Below, in pieces: positions 57,311 through 64,000 of a stretch of DNA of 64,000 nt; position 1 is the stretch's first letter, and each line of letters starts with the position of its first letter. This DNA is from Salvator merianae (Eukaryota; Chordata; Lepidosauria; Squamata; Teiidae): the NCBI GenBank assembly GCA_003586115.2, contig QVOM02000113.1:1585813-1649812 (forward strand), given 5' to 3'. A program made the position numbers and the translations under genes. Under the pieces are notes generated by a model, which was not told where the DNA came from, searched no databases, and saw only the letters and a program-made list of their open reading frames with translations.

Positions 57311-57976
57311 TGTGCAGCATCCTGTGAGATCTCTCTATCTCACCTACAGCTGCTGCAGTACAAATCATATTGTGTGTAATGGCAGGTCTGCCTCAGGGAT
57401 TTGTGGGAATGCACTGCAGGCAATGCTGGTGTGGAAATGACAACAGATAAGCCAGGATGCATACACATTTTGAATTGCTGGAAATCCCCACTGGGTTGTA
57501 TTGCAGGAAAAATGAGAAAATCTGCTTGCTTCTGCCAGCCCACACATTGGATGATCTGTTTCTCTCTGCAGTGAGCTCAGCATTGATGAAAAGAGATAAA
57601 AGAACAGCCTTGAACTATCACTTTCTTCAGTGTTCCAAAGCATGGCACGCTGCCAGAAGAATATAATAATAATCATCTGAACTCTCATACATTCTGGCAG
57701 AGTAGCCAAGAGAGAAATCCATTTTGAGGCGGGCAGGAAGAATAGGTTACTTGTCCTTGTGACACAGTGAAAAGCAGTTTAAGAGCTCAAGGTTCAGTGA
57801 GGCATTACGTCCACTCCAGGTATAACACAAGACAATAGGTTTCACTAATCAGACATGTGCTATACCAAATCCATTTTACCTAGGCCAACAGGGGTCTGCA
57901 ACAACAACAACAAAAGTAGTTATATGGTTACACGCCTCCCCCCCCCCAGGTCTGTATGAACTGTACTGAATCTGTG

Positions 57977-58534
57977 GAATCCCCTTCTGCACAGGCCCTT
58001 AATCAGGATTAAGGGCCTGCATAGTAAGGTTCTAGGTCATATCTGCACATTGTTGTGAATCTATTGGCCACGTGCCCCCCCCACTGGAACATGCTGTCCA
58101 CTTTACATGAAGTGTGAACCCACTAAGGGAAGGCCCTGACTGGGATCACCAGTAGTCATGTTTAACTGTGACTACAGGACGGACCAGAGGACCCCAATCT
58201 GGAACAAAGAGGTATATCATGCAGAGGCATGGCTCTGTGTTCAGGACTGCCGGGGAGCGATTTTGGCAGCACACCAAAGCATGCCCTGAAATGTTGTCCC
58301 CAGAGGCTCCTAAGGCTGGGAACTTATGTTCCTAGCCCTTGGAGGTCTCTGTGTCCAGCCTCACAGTGCACACGTGCTTTGAGGCTGTGGCGACGAGGCA
58401 TGGTCTGGTCTGGAACAGAGCCATCATTCAGATGGCACTGATCCCACCCACAGCTTCCCTTATTCAGAATCAGTGGACCTGACTGTTCCAGATCCACTGA
58501 TTCAGAACAAGGGCAGGTAAATGCAGAAATACCC
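57977..58534. mobile_element. Harbinger-like MITE family J, copy of about 558 bp
   Basis: Left 'ccccttctgcacaggccctt' and right 'gcaggtaaatgcagaaatac' are inverted ends like 13240-13738. Subterminal 'cccttaatcaggattaaggg' (57999-58018) is an exact palindrome. The central 'ggaaggccctgactgggatc' and 'gtagtcatgtttaactgtga' hairpin region is shared with 52912-53170. 'tcagtggacctgactgttcc' with 'agatccactga' forms another hairpin near 58470-58505. The target duplication is unclear (AAT/TAT). Confidence 0.7.
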
Positions 58535-58997
58535 TATGAAGCTGCTTGGAAATGTTAGGCAATAAGTATGTCTGTTTTACAAGAGTGCAACTTTTTTGTC
58601 TTGAAGATTACAAATGGAAAGGGAAGTCATCATATCTCTAGTAGGTTCCCATGGGAATATCTTTTAAGAGCAATCCAGTAACTGAAGCATGCAACCATGG
58701 CTATATATTTTTATTTTTTTTTTGCAAAGCATTAGTAGAAACATAATTCAGTGGCAAATCTGGTAAATTTTAAATTAGAGGAACAATTTTATACTTCCCA
58801 TCTGTTATAAAATCCTGGGGTATTTTATTTGTTTATTTATATCTATTTATTTCCTGGTTTCTTCCTTCTACTCTTTTGAAATGAATAAGCAAAGTTCTCA
58901 GCACATGGACCTTACTACTAATTTTTTTGAGAAAATATAGAACACCTTACATATAGGGTATAAACCAACGCTGTGTCCAAAGCAGATGTAATATACG

Positions 58998-59145
58998 CAG
59001 GAGTCTAGTAGCACCTTAGAGACTAACAAAGTAGGCTTAGCATACAAAAGCTCATGCTACCAACTCCTTTTTCTTTTTTAGTCTCTAAGGTGCTACTAGA
59101 CCCCTTTGCTATACCAATCCAGATTAACATGGCTATGTCTTTGAA
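58998..59145 (-). repeat. Fold-back of a dispersed amniote repeat
   Basis: 'gtctagtagcaccttagaga' (59004-59023) and its near-exact inverse within 'tagtctctaaggtgctacta' (59079-59098) form arms of about 30 bp around 'aaaagctcatgctacc'. The words 'tctctaaggtgctac', 'agctcatgct' and 'attaacatggctatg' together are familiar from turtle and squamate genomes as one dispersed repeat, here with a second partial copy inverted in front. Confidence 0.75.
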
Positions 59146-59761
59146 TTTACCATAATATGCAGAGTTAAAGTAGGATTTTTTTAAAAAAAGTTTTTCCATT
59201 TGAAACATATTATTCTGCAGACAAAATAATTCATAATTATAAATAATGCTGGCAGATGGACCATTTTGCCTAAATTGAATATTACTGTTTTTACCTCTTT
59301 CTTACCCTGGAGAATCTGTTGCCTTACAAAATTGTGTTCTTACAAAACTGAATAAATCCAATCTGAAGCTTCCTATTTTCCAAATTCCTTTTCCCCTCTG
59401 GGGTACTCTAGAAGGAGAAGATTGAAAGAAATTTTGTAGGTGCTGAGTACCAGATTCATTCAAACTGCTCTCCTTCACTATCCAAGGGGCTTGACCTTGT
59501 CCAAGAGAAGCATTATAATTCATCCTTTGTCTTTCCAAATCAAATCTATGTCAGTCCAAACTACAAGATGCTAACTTGATCAATGTTATTCTGAATGCTT
59601 CATAAATGACCCAGTCACTTATGTCCAAAACTCAAAGTACAAAATCATAACAAGTACACTGTTAACAGGTTTGTGTGAAAATTGTATAGGAATTAAAGCG
59701 CACCAAAAATGGTCTTAGATCTGTCTGTTTAAAGGTTCAAGGATATGTGTCCATATCTAGT
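59146..59761. other. No feature recognised
   Basis: No supportable feature. Confidence 0.45.
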
Positions 59762-60159
59762 TGGTCTGTTCACACTTACCTTCCGACTGCTCACTGGACA
59801 GGCACATCTGCACTCTGCTGCTGCAGCGTCCACAAGCATCTACAGTCACTCCTGGACACTATTAGATGCAGCTTGACCGCGAGCAGCTTTCGGGTGTGAA
59901 CACTGTGAGTGGGCAGGACAGAGCAGCTGCACAGTCATGTGCCACATTTTGATTGTCATGGGAATGACTAGACATTGCCACAGTCACTGTCATAGTGATC
60001 AGGCATGCCATCCACACTTCAAGTGCTGGTGTTCTGGTATGGGCCATTACTAGCCCTTGAAATGTGGATGGCTGCTTTCATACCTGCTCCCTTCCAGGCT
60101 GGTATGGCATAGTTATGCTATTTGCATACTATTCCAGGCTGTAAAGTGCAAATAGGCCC
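59762..60159 (+). mobile_element. Serial-hairpin MITE, copy 7, TSD AGT
   Basis: Left 'tggtctgttcacacttacc', right 'taaagtgcaaataggccc', with AGT immediately outside both (59759-59761 and 60160-60162). Interior 'gcatctacagtcactcctgg' region, 'cattgccacagtcactgtc', the 'ccacacttcaagtgctgg' hairpin and a right subterminal 'ccaggctggtatggcatagt' with 'ctattccaggctgta' hairpin. More diverged in the middle than copies 2, 4 and 8. Confidence 0.75.
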
Positions 60160-60233
60160 AGTAGTGTTTAGAATAGTTTACTGACCTTACCCTAGCGTCC
60201 ACAACACTTCTGGCCTCATACTGAGGCAAAAGA

Positions 60234-60380
60234 ACATAAAAGGAGTCCTGCAGGATCAGGCCACAACCCATCTAGTCCAGCATCTTGTCTCACCCTATGG
60301 CTCACCAATTGCTTTTGGGCATTCTCAAGCAGAAGATGAAGGAAAACCCTTCACCTGTTCTTGACTGGCCGTTAGAGGCT
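60234..60380 (-). mobile_element. CR1-type LINE 3' region
   Basis: Same wording as 15276-15420: 'gtcctgcaggatcaggcc', 'catctagtccagcatcttg', 'ttctcaagcagaagatga'. Shorter copy ending where 60386-60490 begins to resemble the element at 60908-61124. Confidence 0.68.
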
Positions 60381-60907
60381 TAGAGATGGTTCACAGGTGG
60401 GATCATTCATTCTCCAGTCTGCTCCTCCTTGACTTATGAAGGTCTCCAACTAAAGGTGGGTTAGAGATGAGATGCAAACATGAGGGTGACACAGTACTGA
60501 GACAATTAATTTGCTAAATGTGAATGCAAACTAAGGTTCCATCTATACAATGGTGATGGAATGATTGTACAGTGCTTGAATTAGTTTGTTTGTATGGCAC
60601 ACAGAAATGGGAGGCAAAAAGAACTACCTCCAATAGCAGAGGTAATTCAAAGTACCCTGCCTTTACAGAAAATGCACTTGAGTCCTCCCTATGCCTGTAG
60701 GACAGGATGGTCCAAGCTTCATGGACAGTAGCAACATTTATTACTTTTTCCCCCAACAAGATTTCCATAGGGGGACTTTGTTCCTACCTTTAAGGGTAAC
60801 GGAGGGAATTGCTGCTGCCACTGAATCTTAAGGATCAGAAGATTTATTTTCCAAACATAAGATTGGAAAACACAAGAAAAAAGAGCTTTTTTTCTTTTCT
60901 TTCACAA

Positions 60908-61124
60908 GCTGTGACCGCACACACCAAAAAAGAGCATCTCTGAGGTGCATCTCAGAGATGGCTTAGAGACAGGATTGTTCACACACCAGTCTGCCCCTTC
61001 TCCCTCTCATAAGCATTCTGTGCTAGAAAAGGTGGATTAGGGAAGGGTTGGAAACACGAGCACCACACACTGCTCTGTCTGAGGCACCTCTGAGCTGTTC
61101 CTTTTGTTATGTCTGAACACAATC
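60908..61124. mobile_element. Possible DNA transposon/MITE with diverged inverted ends
   Basis: Left 'gctgtgaccgcacacaccaa' then 'tctctgaggtgc' matches, inverted and with several mismatches, the right side 'gcacctctgagctgttcc' then 'atgtctgaacacaatc'. An internal exact hairpin 'catctctgag' / 'ctcagagatg' lies at 60935-60960. A diverged piece of the same element seems to occur at 60386-60490 (shared 'gagatgg', 'ccagtctgc', 'aggtgg.tta', 'gaaaca.gag' blocks). No clean target duplication. Confidence 0.5.
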
Positions 61125-63239
61125 ATAATTGTTCCCATCCCCTATTTTGAAATGGTATGGTTTTGGAGAAATCATTCCAATTGAGCTGAGACACTTTTTA
61201 TCACCTGCCTGAGTGAAAAAAATCTGAAGAAATGTCCTCAATGTCCTTCATAATGGCTTTGACATCAGAAGCCCTCATAATGCAAGACATTTCAGACACA
61301 ATAAGATTTTCAAGCATAGACAGCTGAACACTCTTAGGATCTCCTGGCAGATCATGCTGAATGTTGACAAATCAGGATCAGAGCAGAGCAGGAGCACAGA
61401 GAGGAATGTGCTCATGCAGACAGAGTTCTTGATTTCTTATGATCTGTTAAGCAGTTCTAGAGGACATTCAGCTAAAGCTAAGAACAACTGAGATGGTTTT
61501 GCAGGTATCAAAGTTTTATCTATGCTGCTCTTTTGCCCATGGATACAAAAAATTAACTGGCTAAAGGGATTAAGATGTAAAACTTAATAGCCTTATAGAA
61601 TAATGGAAGTTGAAATGCATATGTTTTCTTCATGCTATTGTTATGACAAAGAAACAGTACACTATTCCACTATTATTGTTGTTTTATAAAGCAGCCTGAG
61701 GGAGATTTGCTATGACTCACTGGCTTACACCATATTTATTGTGATACCTTGCTTGCCCTGAATGGCTAAGAATTAATCACAATTTCTGCTTTTCCTGTTT
61801 TTCTTTACCACTTCACCTCCTATTCTAACCACCAGTGGAAACATAGCATTTTCCCAGTTGGAATAAAGATAAATGTTTTAAATCTGCAGATAATGCAAAT
61901 GTTTGTTCTATTAACTGGTAATGGAATGTTTATACAGAAACCAGGGGGGAGAGGGACTCACTAAAAACATGACTGTTTCATTTGCCGAATGTTTATGTAT
62001 AGGTGTCTGCAAGACTATTTGGATCAGAGTCCTAAATGGTTTGTAAAAATTTTGATGCAATTTGCTTCCTCTTACTTCTCCTTTGGGAAGAGGCAGCAAT
62101 TGACCTGGAAATGACTATTTGTATGGGTGGGAGGAGCATAACGGTGATTAGCATCCCAAGGGATCCCAGACAGATCTGGGAAACACAAGTTCTGTTCATA
62201 TTTATATGTGAAGCAAACAAATGTATTTCCACCTAGGATTGTTAGAGTTTGGATTCCAAAAGAATCAGAAGGGCCACAGGCTAGATATTCCTGATGCAGA
62301 AAGGCAAGACTGTAGAAACTTCATGAGTGGAATTGATTCACATAACCCACAGAAGAGTGCAGATCCACAGGAAGAGGGGAATTCCTCCTCAATATCTACA
62401 TCCTTTCATTTTACTGAAACATATTTTGAAGCTTGCACCATTTGTGTCCAGAAGGAATTGCTTACGAAATTTGTGCTGCAGTTCCAAACTAATCACTTTC
62501 ATTAAAGAAAGGTACAAAAATATGGGATGCTTAAGTGGTGAAAGTGGGGTCTCCATAAGCAGGATATGTGAAGGAACCATATGGGCAACCAGCTATTTCA
62601 GAAATCACTTGACTGAATCCAGTATTCCAAAAACAAGGTGATAGGGAAAAAAAAAGAAGATGTGGAGACTTTTTGTTGCCGAGTTTCATCCAAAATTTCA
62701 GCTTCATTTTCTCTTATTTAATCAAGGCTTCGAGGCTTCTAGAATATGATGGAAGTACTCTGCCTGTGTTGCTTGATGACAGGATTTCATTAGTCTATAA
62801 TGACATTTTAGGGCTCATTTTAATCATTTCAAGTGCTATTGGTTTCTGCTGCGAAGGATTGTTTTAAATACCAGAAGGTGCAGTGCAAGGGTAAAGGCTT
62901 ACTTCTCCACATGCCAATATATGCCAAAGCACTGTATTTTGCAGGTACATAGGCATAAAAGAAAAATTAAAGACTATGATTCAAATAAAGATTAATTTCT
63001 GATTAAATTCTACTGAGAAGAAAATTTGCAAAATATTAAAACATATATTTTTAAAGTCTTGGGAGATTTAAATAACAAACAAGAGTTGTAGATACTTGCC
63101 ATTTGATTTTATCAATTATAGAGCAGATCAAACAAGAAAAAAAACCTCTCAAATTTGTCTGAATAATAAAATTTCAGCTGCTTTACATCAGAAGCAACTA
63201 AAGGGCACTTCCCCATAAATCTGATTAATGTTCCTGATT

Positions 63240-63242
<3 letters not shown>
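61125..63242. other. No gene supported; unique AT-rich sequence
   Basis: Frames at 62036-62641 (66-104 codons, overlapping phases) have no recognisable domain. A splice-acceptor-like 'tatttccacctag' at 62223-62235 precedes one of them but is not enough to call an exon. Remainder unassigned. Confidence 0.4.

Positions 63243-63280
<38 letters not shown>
63243..63280 (+). repeat. (TA)n microsatellite, about 18 units
   Basis: Uninterrupted TA repeat. Confidence 0.95.
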
Positions 63281-63281
<1 letters not shown>

Positions 63282-63360
63282 GAAATAGTATGCTGAAACT
63301 TTAAGCCTAAATAGGAATGCAAGTAAGAAAGTGCTGCTCAGGAAAACAACAGATCACACA

Positions 63361-63384
63361 AGGTAAATGCAGAAACACCCTAAG
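63361..63384 (+). mobile_element. Solo right end of a family J MITE
   Basis: 'ggtaaatgcagaaacaccc' followed by TAA equals the right terminus of 57977-58534. Nothing of the interior is recognisable to its left. Confidence 0.45.
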
Positions 63385-63423
63385 AAGCAAGCCCAGAAAA
63401 AAGTTGGAATGATGAGGAAATTT

Positions 63424-63865
63424 GAGCCTGTTTGCACTTTGTACTTGCGAGTATCTGAGCTTCCACATTCTCCAGAGGCACTCATGATGGGAGCAGCATA
63501 ACACTGCTCCTGATCATGACTAGCTGTGGACACAAATTAGAGCTCCACAGGTTTACCAGGAACTGAAAGTCAGCTCCCAGTAAAGTGCATTTGCACCTGT
63601 TTCCAGGCGCGAATACATCACCATGCTGTGCTTGGTGACTGCACCTGCGTGATCCTGTGCACTGCACGGTGCTGCTGGTCATGATGGCAGCAACTGGATG
63701 CTTCCTGGCCACTGCCATGGTAAGAATCCAGCAAGGCTACCAGCATTTGTACTGCGAAGCTGGTAGCCTGCTGATGGAAAGGTCTACAGCCATGCAGTAT
63801 AGACAGTGTCCGCGCTGTGCAGTCAATAATTGTCCTGTTCTACTATGATAAGCGTGAAAACACCC
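63424..63865 (+). mobile_element. Serial-hairpin MITE, copy 8, TSD TTT
   Basis: Left 'gagcctgtttgcactttg', right 'ataagcgtgaaaacaccc', with TTT outside both (63421-63423, 63866-63868). Hairpins in order: 'gagcagcataacactgctcc', 'gtggacacaaattagagctc', 'tcatgatggcagcaactgg' with 'ggccactgccatgg', 'ggctaccagcatttgtac' with 'gaagctggtagcc'. Aligns well with copies 2 and 4. Confidence 0.8.
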
Positions 63866-63903
63866 TTTATTTCCTACCCAATTCTGACTGCTTCCCTACA
63901 ACA

Positions 63904-63964
63904 GGGGAAAGGAAGGAAGGAAGGAAGGAAGGAAGGAAGGAAGGAAGGAAGGAAGGAAGGAAGG
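63904..63964 (+). repeat. (GGAA)n microsatellite, about 14 units
   Basis: Nearly pure GGAA repeat directly downstream of MITE copy 8. Confidence 0.95.
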
Positions 63965-64000
63965 ACGGACTTGTGTTAAAAAAAAGAAATCTGTCTAACC

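Noticed and set aside
62221..62641. A possible protein-coding exon after an acceptor-like site
   Set aside because: Two overlapping phases are open, no domain is recognised, and a single acceptor-like motif is expected by chance.

Overview
This looks like a 64 kb piece of a gene desert or a very large intron from an amniote genome, most probably a squamate reptile. The guess rests on repeat content, from memory of these families and not from a search. It contains many decayed L2/CR1-type LINE pieces in the forms common in lizards and snakes, a long relic of a second LINE with R4/Dong-like protein signatures, an L1-like ORF2 relic, tRNA-derived SINEs, and many short DNA transposons with 3-bp target duplications (PIF/Harbinger style). 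Base composition is AT-rich. No open frame exceeds about 155 codons, and no host protein-coding exon, rRNA, tRNA gene or CRISPR array could be supported. The longest uninterrupted frames are chance frames, microsatellite translations or strand shadows of LINE relics.

Layout. 0-9 kb: an LTR-like repeat, a CpG-dense 577-bp MITE (1695-2271), a minus-strand LINE 3' end (2586-3500), hairpin MITEs and a 95-bp palindromic MITE (7514-7608). 9-20 kb: mostly unique AT-rich DNA with one clean Harbinger-like MITE (13240-13738), a SINE and CR1-type pieces. 19.6-30 kb: an 848-bp Harbinger-like element (19616-20463), then LINE relics on both strands. The best is 27481-29640 (minus), which keeps endonuclease, linker and RT pieces but has lost the RT catalytic core. 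32.9-36.2 kb: a 3.3-kb R4/Dong-like LINE relic (plus), itself broken by a LINE 3' tail and by a second, inverted copy of the 19.6-kb element, so the order of insertions can be read. 37.5-41.5 kb: three hairpin MITEs and an L1-like relic. 42-64 kb: further MITEs, CR1 pieces, several long palindromes, GGAA-type microsatellites and several AT-rich repeat-free blocks that could be conserved regulatory DNA.

The strongest coherent signal is a family of about 0.32-0.46-kb MITEs, eight copies in the window, each built from a row of separate hairpins between short GGGC-type terminal inverted repeats. There is no operon or gene network to describe. Any function would have to lie in non-coding sequence.
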